Assembly (NCBI GenBank): GCA_030063045.1
Contig: JAQSEB010000147.1
Location: 1,116,001 to 1,180,000 of the forward strand
Reading direction: 5' to 3'
DNA from: Pratylenchus scribneri
Lineage: Eukaryota; Nematoda; Chromadorea; Rhabditida; Pratylenchidae
Length of the DNA: 64,000 bases
Below the pieces are notes generated by a model. It searched no databases, was not told where the DNA came from, and saw only the letters and a list, made by a program, of their open reading frames with translations. A program made the position numbers and the translations under genes. Numbering within the stretch: position 1 is the first letter of the stretch; the number at the start of each line of letters is the position of its first letter. This document shows positions 11,500-20,940 of the stretch, piece by piece.

Positions 11500-11720
11500 T
11501 ACCGTATTATTCTATTTTAAGCCCCCTCTCTATTATAAGCTCCGTCTCGATTTTTTACGCCCCACTATCAAAAAATTCATGTCTCAAAACTAACCAATTT
11601 AGAAGTGAAATTAGGCCAAAATAAGCATTTTTTTTATTTCAAAAATTTCGAAAAGTTCCCACCTCGGAGGGTCTCTGAAATTTTTAAGCCTCGGGGCTTA
11701 AAATAGAATAAATACGGTAA
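11500..11720. mobile_element. MITE with TACCGTATT terminal inverted repeats
   Basis: Left end TACCGTATTATTCTATTTTA followed by AGCCCC. Right end GGGGCTTAAAATAGAATAAA followed by TACGGTA. The element is about 220 bp and foldback-like. Degenerate relatives are at 21.26-21.55 kb and 57.40-57.64 kb. The ends are consistent with TA insertion, but I cannot fix the duplicated bases. Confidence 0.8.
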
Positions 11721-11742
11721 TTAAAATTTTAAAACTAATTAT

Positions 11743-14700
11743 TTATGTTAATGGAATAAGATTGTTGATTTGAGTAGGTGTTGGCTTTGGCTTGAATGCC
11801 ATATTTCGGGGGCATAAACTTTTGAAATAGTCATGTAGCAGCTCTCGATACTCATAACTGCGAATAATTAATTCATTATTATTAATATTTATAATTTATT
11901 TTGTCCACTTATGCAACTATTTATTATTTAACTATGCTGTCTAAAAATTTAAAAATCAAAAAATGCCACGATTAAATTGTTTTCGAATGTTATTTTGGTC
12001 CAAGCAATTTGAACTGACAAATTGAAATGGTTTTTTTAGGGAAAATTTCATTAGAAAAATATAATAAAAGGCAACCCCGTAAACATTTTTGACAAATTAA
12101 AAAAAAATTAAATAGTCATTTATTTTGCTATTTTGCAAAAAAAAAATTCCAAAAGTTCCTACTATATGGAATTAAAAGAGGCTATATGGTATCTATTATT
12201 ATATTACCTGCAATAATAGAGGATTGGTGTGTTGAGTGTGGTTGCGAATCGATTAAATTGGACGAACAAGCGGGAGGCGAACAATTTCTCTTCTGCCGTC
12301 CATGATATCTTCGGAATGATCACATAGGTGGCGAAAATGCCAACAGACCAACAAATGATGATTACCATTATTAGCACATATAATGATTTGTAGATTTGTT
12401 GATTGTTCAATTTTTTCACTATAAATGAATAAAAATACAATATACATATTTGTTATTTGCTTTTTACAGATTTTTTAAGACAATTTTTTATTTCGTTTTC
12501 CATTTAAAATGAAAAGAAATGGTGTGAAAAACAATTATAACGGAGCAATATTTTGACCATGCTCATTCCGAAGTTTTTTTAAGATAGAGTCCAATCGGAT
12601 AACCATACTGAAATCGTTCAGAACCGAGGTGATTTTGACCCAAAAACCAAAACCAAGAGAAGATAACCGGTTAAAATTAAAACGGAAACAATTAAAAAGA
12701 AATTAACCGGTTTTTCCTTTCATTTTTACTGGCAATATTTGGTAAACATTTTTATATAAAATATGTGGAGCAGGGCTGTGTATCGTATCGTATATCGTTA
12801 TCGGATATCGAGTGTAACAAATTTTGGGTATCAGATTTTAGTCAAAATCCGATATTAAATATCTATTTTTTCTATCAACTCCTCATAAGCATAAATTGTA
12901 TTTTCTAGGGGTCAATTTGCAAAATAAGCTAGAAATTTTAGATTTTGTTACATTCTAACTTCAAATATTCAATAATGTTGAATAGAAATTTATGAATTTA
13001 AAACTTTATATTAATAAAAAAATTTTTCCATTTTTTTATTGTCCATATCGTATCGGATATCGGATTTTTGGCTTATAGAATATCGCCTATCGAAATTTTC
13101 GAAGGCATATCGTTTATCGGAAATCTGATATCGGTTTTTTTGAAGACGATAAACAGCCCTGATGTGGAGCCATTTTTAGCTAAATTTTGAACCATTTTGG
13201 CTTAAAAAGATTATAAAAATATGCTAAATTTTATCAAATATATATAGTATATTCAACCTTTAACAATAATCCAGAGTAAAAGATATGTGAACACTGTGAA
13301 TAGGTTTGCTGTGACGCCATGATAAGTTGCAAATTCCATTGCGGATTGTTGTATAAAATCGGATGGTTGGCAATAGACCATCCTAGAAAAAAAAACAAAA
13401 TTCCAAAAATTTAATTGGTACTTTTCTGGATTAGTTTTGACATATTTATACATCAAGTAGCCCTGTGTAAGATTGATGCCGAAACAGATGCCAAAAATGA
13501 GCAATAAATGGTATGGACGGGGTTTATTTATCATTTTCCTGAAATACATATATACATTCAAATATGCTTGTAATTCTTGTCATCATTTTTAATTAATTAA
13601 GATTGTCATCTTATTATAATTGAAACTTGAATGTGCAAATATAACAATTGGATCAAATTAACAAAAAATTGAACTTAAATATAAACGGGAAATATTTAAT
13701 TTGTAGAAAAAATTATTGAAAATGTCTAAAAGATAATAACGGTTTAGTGGTTTTCCTAGACCCTCAAACCATATATCCATTCGATAAATCCCGATGAGAC
13801 AAATCGAATATTATGTAATTTGTCGTAATTTAATTGGTTTTGAACCTAAACCCACAAATAGTTTAGTTGGTTTAATACCTTTATTTTGACCAAACCCATG
13901 ATAAAATATATACCAAGAGACGCATATGGACGAGTTCTATCGATTGGGCCATAAGGTTGGGGGTCTAGGACAAATCACGAAACCGTTATAATCTTTTGAA
14001 TATATTTTCAATATTCTTTCAATGATTTTTTTTCGACATTTTCAATGTGTTTTTCGACAAGTTAGATACCATCCAATATAAACAATCAATCATTTGTGAT
14101 AAAATTTTGTTTTTTTTCTCATTGCTAATTTCAAACCCAAATAATGGGCTACTTTATTTTCAGAGTAGTGCATTTTGTTAATAAGAGAGAAAATTGGAAA
14201 TTAAATTTTATTTTTCTATAATACAAATTTTAATCGAATTCAGAATAATTAATATAGAGGGAATTTATATGGAATTGCATGTTTTTTTTTGTAAATACTT
14301 TTTTTTCTATCTGGATAAATAAAAGACCCAATTTATTTTACATGTTTTTACATTTTTGGAAAAAATTTTAAAGCAAAAAATGTAATGAGTAAAAAACTGG
14401 CAGATTTTATGAAATTCGCATATTAAATATATATTTTGAAATTTTTTGTGCATATAAATCCATTTTGCCTGTTGAAAAAATTACATTAAAAAAATACCAA
14501 AATGGGAAAAGTACGGAAATCAGATGCTCCCAGCTCAAAACGACCATAAAATCCAATGACATGCATGTAAAAAATGGAGAAAATGATTCCAAGAAGAAGC
14601 AGGTGATCAAAGGAATTTGGAAATCGGCTGACATTGTTACGAATGGCAGAATGGCACTGAAACCAAAAATCATGTCAAAAAGGCAAATTGCACCGAGCAG

Positions 14701-15757
14701 TAAGCCAACATGTGTGTGCAATCGTCTAAAATATTGTTTAATTAATCTTTTTTAGTAGTTGAGGAGGGAGGATGGTTTCGTTTTTCGACTTTTTTCGATT
14801 CTATGTCAATTTTCGGTAATTTTTACTACATGAAACGATTTTAGGACATTCCATGGGTGCGTGGAAGCCAAAAAGGAGTTACGCGGGATTAAGCTGGATT
14901 AAGGTGGATAATGGGGGAATTAAGCCGGATTAAGCCTAGTTAGGGGCTAGGGATTAGGGCTAGGGTTTCGGAGCATAGGATTCTCGCGAAGCCGGAAGCA
15001 AAACAGCCAAATCAGAATTTGCGCCCATCTATTTCGGGGCCTAATCCAGCTTAGTCCTCTTATATCCATCTTAATCCTTTTATATCGGTTATATCTCCAC
15101 ATTTCTCAGGGCATTCTGCCCACTTCCCAGCCTTCCACTGGCCCTCCGGACCATTTCCTATCTATTTCGGGGCTTACTACCCCTATAACCACCTTATCAA
15201 CCTATATCCAGCCTAATTTCGCGCAACCACTTTTTGGCTTCCGCGCACCCATGGAATGTCCCAAAACCGTTTTATGTAGTTTAATAGGCATGAGGAAGGG
15301 AGCAGAGAAGAAGGGAATTAATTTCAGGTAAAGAGAACTGAATCTTCAGGCAAAAAAAATATATGCCATTTTTAAATCAATTTTCAAAAAATGCCAAAAA
15401 TTTTCAAACTTTTTTTTTTCTAAAAAAAGCAAAATTTGATAAAAATTTTTCAAAAATCTCAAAAATTGATGAAAATGTAAAGGAAATGCCGAAATATTGA
15501 TTTCACTATTTACGGCCAAAAAGAGCAAAATATTGATGAATATTGACAAAAAAATATCATGAAAATCCACCAATTGGTTTCCAGCTAATTTAAGTTAGCA
15601 AAGAAAATATTGATTTCAATAAAAATTTCAGCCCTAATAATTATTTTTTTCACCTGTATTTCAGTGTTATGTGAACCAATGGAAAATTTGAGATGATCGA
15701 AAGTAAACCGATAATAAATTGAATAATCACTATCACATAAATATCAGCCGAACGCAT
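11743..15757 (-). CDS. SRSX-like 7TM chemoreceptor, 6 exons, 299 aa
   Basis: Exons in coding order: 15757-15654, 14725-14498, 13538-13422, 13382-13258, 12418-12208 and 11857-11743. They total 900 bp with phases that join exactly. TM1: DIYVIVIIQFIIGLLSIISN. Exon 2: HTHVGLLLGAICLFDMIFGF (TM2) and MVVLSWEHLISVLFPFW. The expected D/ER at the end of TM3 is replaced by EH, which is unusual. The exon 5 end NRFATTLNTPILYYC and exon 6 start SYEYRELLHDYF give the family's NxPILYxxSxEYR ending. The 39-nt intron at 13383-13421 keeps frame, and its position after PEK matches the SEK|Q intron of the receptor at 8276, which supports it as a real splice. Introns carry a hAT MITE, a foldback element and a 454-bp TIR element. 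Function inferred: chemosensory GPCR. Confidence 0.83.
12771..13161. mobile_element. hAT-type MITE, 391 bp, 8-bp target duplication
   Basis: The ends are CAGGGCTGTG.. and ..ACAGCCCTG, an inverted pair beginning CAGGG as is usual in the hAT superfamily. The same 8 bases, ATGTGGAG, flank both sides (12763-12770 and 13162-13169). The interior is rich in TATCGTATCGGATATCGG-like words near both ends (subterminal repeats) and has no ORF. It lies in intron 4 of the minus-strand receptor. Confidence 0.92.
13735..14003. mobile_element. foldback element, degenerate copy
   Basis: Left arm AACGGTTTAGTGGTTTTCCT.. and CAAACCATATATCCATTCGA are matched in inverted order by TCGATTGGGCCATAAGGTTG and AATCACGAAACCGTTATAAT. 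It resembles the 403-bp foldback at 39.45 kb (ATACCATTCGATAGATCTCA) but is more diverged. It is in intron 2 of the receptor. Confidence 0.6.
14826..15279. mobile_element. 454-bp TIR element with about 60-bp ends
   Basis: The left arm begins CTACATGAAACGATTTTAGG and contains ACATTCCATGGGTGCGTGGA. The right arm is its inverse (..GCGCACCCATGGAATGTCCC..TTTTATGTAG). Both sides are followed by TTTA, a possible 4-bp target duplication (14822-14825, 15280-15283). The interior is relatively GC-rich and contains GGATTAAGCTGGATTAAGG motifs like the array at 5.7-6.6 kb. It lies in intron 1 of the minus-strand receptor. Confidence 0.8.
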
Positions 15758-17743
15758 TTATCGATTGAAAAATTTATAAAATATTCCTGAAAATTTTTAA
15801 CTTTTCTGACAGTAATATTAGACTTTTTTGAAATATTAAAAAATTATATTACCTCATTTTAACATTTAGCAAAAACATGCGGTTGTACGTCTCCCAAAAT
15901 GGGCTCATTTTTGCACCAAATTTTCCTATACTACTTATTTCTCCTATTCCTATGTATATTGGTGCTAAATATGCTCATTTTGAGAAGGATTGAGTTTTCC
16001 TTAATTAGCCAAAAAGCGAATTCAAAATAATACAATTCGAAAAAGAAAATTGAAAAAAAAAAGAAATGTGCTAGAAATGTGCTGTGCGAATGGTTTCGGC
16101 GACAAGAAATTGACTGACCCAACAAAGGGCAAATTGATGAAATTTGAAATTTAATTATTGAGGATTGCAAAAATAAAAAATGTTATTTGCTTCCCATTTT
16201 AATAATATTAGATGTGTCCAACCATTTATTAGGAGTTGTTGATTGACTAAATTAAATTGCCTATTGCCTTCTTCGAAACGGGGATTTCCGCGTTCGGGCT
16301 TTGCTTGGTCTCCTATTGACTTTTTAGGAGTTAATAAATAATCACTTTTTAGGTCGAAAATATCATCATTATTCGGCCTTTGCCCATTGAGATTGTTCGG
16401 GTTCCATTTCCATACCTCGTCTCATCTCTCATCAGTCATCACCTTGATTTTGGTCTACTTGATGAATAGATAATATGTGCTGTGGCCAGACTCAATTTCT
16501 TTAATAATATAGAATTATTTAAGAAAATTGAAATTTTTAGTTTCCTTTTAGGAGGTACTGGCAATTTTCCAGCTGCTTTATTCTTCGTCATTAACTGTCT
16601 CAATTTTACGAAAATATGATAATAAGGGTAATTTGTCTTCTCTTTGTATTATTTCACCCTTCTCTCCCAATCAGCATTCAACAATGGCTTCGTGAGGGAA
16701 ATTTGTATTATAAACAATTCCATTTAATTACATTGTATTTTAATTTTCAAAATGTCAATATTTTGTAAATTATTAATTTAATATGGGTGTTGATTAATTT
16801 CATTTCTAAGTTATTCAAAAAATAACAGCAGATGTAAAATGAGGTAAAGTCTGGCTTATAAAAATGTTATTCAAAAAATGACAGATGTGAATAAATGAGG
16901 TTAAGTCTGGCAAAATAAAGCAATGGAAAATTTACTTAAAATTTTGTATTAAAATTGCGAATTTTAGAAGAATAAATCAATATTTTATTCCTAATTTCAC
17001 TTTTAATTTCCAAAAATTTTTTACTCCAATATATTTTAGGCTATTATTATTTATTAAATTAAAATGTCAGTCATATCCATCGATATTTAAGAGAGCCCAT
17101 AATTTTATGGCTCAAATTAAATTTATTTGATGCAACTTTTTTTCTTGCCCATATATTAAATACCAAGTTGAATTGACTATAATCAAAATTTTTACCTTTT
17201 AAAATGGAAAATGCTAATTAAGGATTAAATTTTAAATAAAAAGCATTCTAAATTGGCAATTGTAATTTTGTGCATTGGCCAATATTTCAGCATCAATTTT
17301 CAAGCTATTAATAATAATATTATATCATTTAATTTTCTCTTTCAATTATCATTTTTTAATATTAAAATATTTCATATTAAAATTTGCAAAGAAATAGAAT
17401 CAAAAGGAAAAACGACCGATTTTATTCTATTACTCTCTTTTGATCATAATATTTTTGCACTTTCTAGGAAATTCACTATTTCATACTCTAATCAACTTTC
17501 CTCAATCCAGGGCTTAAATTTGTCAAATCAAATTCATCAAAATTAATCAAATGAAAAATGCAATTGATTATCAAAATTTCGAAAGCTAAAATTTTATTCT
17601 GAGTTCTCAGTTAGATTTTTCTTTCCTCTATGCTTATAAGACATTAAATTTTTCTTTCACGATATTTATTGAAAAATTTTGATTTACTATAATTAAATTA
17701 TCAATTATTTAGCTTATATTTTAAACGAAATTTTACATCAAAA
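15758..17743. other. spacer between divergent receptors
   Basis: The spacer separates the start of the minus-strand receptor (15757) from the start of the plus-strand receptor (17744), so it should hold both promoters. Module copy C lies at 16553-16990. An ATG at 17064 after copy C reads only MSVISIDI before a stop. ORFs at 15931-16170 and 17253-17546 have no family features. Confidence 0.6.
16553..16990 (+). promoter_or_regulatory. receptor-upstream module, copy C, internally duplicated
   Basis: Starts GGCAATTTTCCAGCTGCTTT (E-box CAGCTG) then TTCGTCATTAACTGTCTCAA, as in copy B. The 3' part is duplicated in tandem: TTATTCAAAAAATAACAGCA..AAGTCTGGCTTATAAAAATG (TATA box 16857-16863), then TTATTCAAAAAATGACAGAT..AAGTCTGGCAAAATAAAGCA. 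A 100-bp insertion separates the first blocks. It faces the receptor at 17744 but lies about 750 bp away. Confidence 0.5.
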
Positions 17744-20115
17744 ATGAACAATTTTACCAACGAATTTGAGGCATACCAGAATAATGGCAACATTTGTACC
17801 TTTTTGAACATCAAAACAACTAGCAAAATTGATATAAATAATTTGGCCGAAAAAATGTCCTTTTTGGACATCCATTCGAATATAAGCATTTTTGATTCAA
17901 TATTCTCTTCTTTTTACCATCAAATGATTGTGGCCAAATGCTCATTTGAATATTGGCAAAATTCTATTAAGGTAAGTTTTCTTCAAAAATTAATTCATAA
18001 ATTTTTAATTACAGTCGAAGGGATATCTTGATATGCTTATTCTTAATGACAAAAAAGGAGTAATTTTGCCTTATTGGCCACAAATAATTTTGCCAGCAAT
18101 TTTTGCACTAATTTCCATCATTTTCAACATTAGCCTAATTATTGTTACAGTCAAGAAAATGTTTGGCATAATTTAAAATTAATTCCATAATTAAATTTAT
18201 TTTAAAGTGCATTCGTCAAAATTTGCAATTCGCTAATCCTTTTCGATTCATTTTGCCAAATTTTCTTCATTTTGCCATTTCTTCTCAATTTTTGTGCATT
18301 TCTTTTCCAATTTACTTTCATTGATTACAGAATTTGTGTTTGGGTTCTGATGATTTCCACTGGAAGTTCTTTTGCCGCTTTTCTTGCCATCTATTTTATT
18401 TCATTGGAAAGATTGCTGAATGCAATATTTCCAATTCGGTTTTATTTTTAATATCTTCTTAAATTTACCTCTTTATTAATAGAATGCATTTCATTCTTCC
18501 TTCAACAATTAAAATATGCTCATTCGTTGCTTTCATTATTTGCATCATTTACGGCGCATTTATGACAATGATGAATTTCAATATTATTACAAACATCAAT
18601 TTCATAGCTTATCGGTAATATGAATGAATTAATTAAAATTAACTATTCACTTAATTTTGAAAATGTTTTTTGTAAGAAAAATTTCATGTCGAAAAATAAT
18701 ATATATATAATATATATGTTGCGCCGAATCTGGGGAATTGACGATTCCCGGGAATCGTCAATTCCCAATATTCGGCGTAACATATATATATATATATATA
18801 TAGATTTCAATTTCAGGCCTATTTAGAGGCTAGGGTTAGGGTAGGGGCGGCATGGGTTTTAGGGGCTAAAGGCTAGAGGGGCTAAAGGCTAGAGATCTAA
18901 AGGAAAAGCTCATACCGGTCTGAAACTGAAAATTCATATAATAAATCGATCATGCCGAGTCGAATAAGCCTACATTCGAGTATGTTCAATGACTAGAAGT
19001 AGAGATTATATATATATATAGTTAATTATCTATAACAAAAAATTAATAACAATTTTGGGATGATTTAGGATTAGGTTATTAGGGGCTGGCATGTGTTAAT
19101 ATGGCTAATGGATTGAAGCATAGAGATATTAAAGAAGACAGATTTAAACAAGTTTTATGGCCTCACCTCAAATATTAGAGGAATATTTTTCGACGCGAGA
19201 AGTTTTCTGCAAATTTAATGTTTTTTTTTCTTTTAATTATTAGTTATCTTCTTTTCTGTAACTCCGAACTATTTACCGACATTCTGGGGTTCACCAGCAG
19301 CAGTTATATTCTTTTGGAACTTTCAATTCTAAACTATTTATTAATTTTTGCTAAATTCTTTTGGCGTCGTTTTCAGCAGAAGAAAGATAATTTATCTGGA
19401 AATGAAAGTATATAATTTTAATTTTAAGATAATATTGCAAAAATATTTTTTAAGCAACAATGATGGAAAAAGAATCATACCGAATGCTTCGTTCCGTAAT
19501 CATCATAACTACTACAATTTTGATTGGTTGGTTGCTGAGTTGTGTCGCCAGGAATAAATTGTACTTTTGGATCATTAATAATATCCAAAATTATACTAAT
19601 ATTATAATGATGGGTCTAAGTTGCCTTTCCGTTATAACTACCTCAATCAACGCACCAGTGCTCATAATTAACAGGTTGAATTTGGGTTTATATTGGGGCT
19701 TATTTGGGGTAGTGGGGAGCAGGGACTGGGTATATGCAAATTATTGCTTAATTAATAATATGTTGAATATATAAATTTTGGAAATATATGAAATTAATGT
19801 GTGTAAATTTATGGAATCAAAATTTTAACATAAAATAAAATATTTAAGATCCCCGCAGATTCATTAATTGAATTCAAATAATCAGTTTCGTTTAAAAATT
19901 ACTAAAAAAAATTTAATTTCTTTTGGAAATTCAAAGAAAAATGAAAAATTTACTTTAGTTCTGAATATCGCAAAGCTTACATTGCAACTTTTGGTCGAAT
20001 ATTGAAGAGGAAAAATGCTGCTGCTGTTGTACCACTTTTCAATAGGGTAAATCAGCCACCTCAAGTCAGTGAGATGACAGCCAAGAATGAAAATGCCGAA
20101 AATTATGTAAATTAA
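17744..20115 (+). CDS. SRSX-like 7TM chemoreceptor with long N-terminus, 7 exons, 425 aa
   Basis: Exons: 17744-17971, 18015-18160, 18208-18438, 18483-18614, 19244-19407, 19455-19674 and 19959-20115. They total 1278 bp with all phases consistent. The first exon adds about 80 polar residues with Asn-rich sites before TM1 (IILPAIFALISIIFNISLII), unlike the short N-termini of its neighbours, so it may be an extended extracellular domain. TM3 ends IYFISLERLLNAIFPIR (ER instead of DR). Exon 6: LSCLSVITTSINAPVLIIN (TM7). The last exon starts SSEYRKAYIATFGRILKR and has a 50-residue tail. Small introns are 43-51 bp. The 629-bp intron 4 holds nested foldback elements, and intron 6 is 284 bp. If exon 1 is wrong, a start further in would still leave a full receptor. 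Role: presumed chemosensory GPCR. Confidence 0.84.
18672..19212. mobile_element. nested foldback elements in receptor intron
   Basis: The outer ends AATTTCATGTCGAAAAATAA and ATTTTTCGACGCGAGAAGTT are inverted and resemble the CGTGTCGAAAAAT ends of other MITEs here. Inside is a copy of the TATATGTTRCG foldback family, starting with a near-perfect 70-bp palindrome (18715-18784) centred on CCCGGG and continuing to about 19020 with the family's CGATCATGCCGAGTCGAATA segment. It includes short GGGTTAGGG-like runs. Confidence 0.7.
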
Positions 20116-20940
20116 TGAAAATGATAAATTCTTTGATTCCACAATCTTTATAAATTGTATATTGCTCTAATTCAAATAAATTTAGTAAATTGACATCATT
20201 CATTTATTAATTTTATACTATCATTAATATAATATTACAAAAAAAAGGCTAGTTATATATCTTGCAGATAAATAAATTTAAATCTAGAAAAATAAACATG
20301 AAATCATTTATAAATATCTTTATCCACTTCAATTTCTGATTGATAAAATTTTTCAATTGCTAATTTGCACTTTGAAAAAGAACATGAAAATTTTCCAGCT
20401 GCATTTTTTCGAATTTTTTATTCCGAAAATTATAATTCCATTTTTGAACAATAAGTACCTTTTTATTTCAGATAGATCATGCGTATATTGTATATTCGAA
20501 GAAAACATACAAAAATTGGGCAGCTGAATGATTGAGTGGGTCAGAAAAACCGTAAATCAAATGTTTTAATTTTGGTAAATCAAATAAAATATTCATCAAA
20601 ACTGAAATTATTACTCTATCTGAAAAATATATAAATTTTATTCATAAAAATTTTTCTGGCAAAATAAAAATATTTAATAAAAATTATTTATTTTATGCTA
20701 AATCCGAGACCCATCTTGCCGGCATAGCAAATATTATAAATCGATTTTTTCCAACTAAATTTATGATTGGTTCGATTTTAAATTTATAGAGTTAAATTAT
20801 TATATCTGGTTAAATTTATATTATAATTTAAAATATTGTAAAAAATCTAAAAAAATCATTAAAATTTTCCATTAAATTAATTAAGATTATCTCAACATAA
20901 AACATTCTCAAATTAATTAAATAAAATAAAATAGACTACT
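20116..20940. other. spacer with E-box block before next receptor
   Basis: AT-rich spacer. At 20386-20405 it contains AAAATTTTCCAGCTGCATTT, matching the start of the receptor-upstream module (E-box CAGCTG), about 540 bp before the ATG at 20941. The downstream TATA block of the module is not recognisable here, so this is a partial copy at best. Confidence 0.5.

Larger units (their letters stand above)
10776..11742. other. spacer between convergent receptors
   Basis: The spacer lies between the stop of the plus-strand receptor at 8276 and the stop of the minus-strand receptor. It contains module copy B (11085-11420) and a palindromic-end MITE (11500-11720). After copy B, an ATG at 11459 opens MINKNNANK, reminiscent of a short first exon, but no further receptor exon follows on the plus strand. 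Confidence 0.6.
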
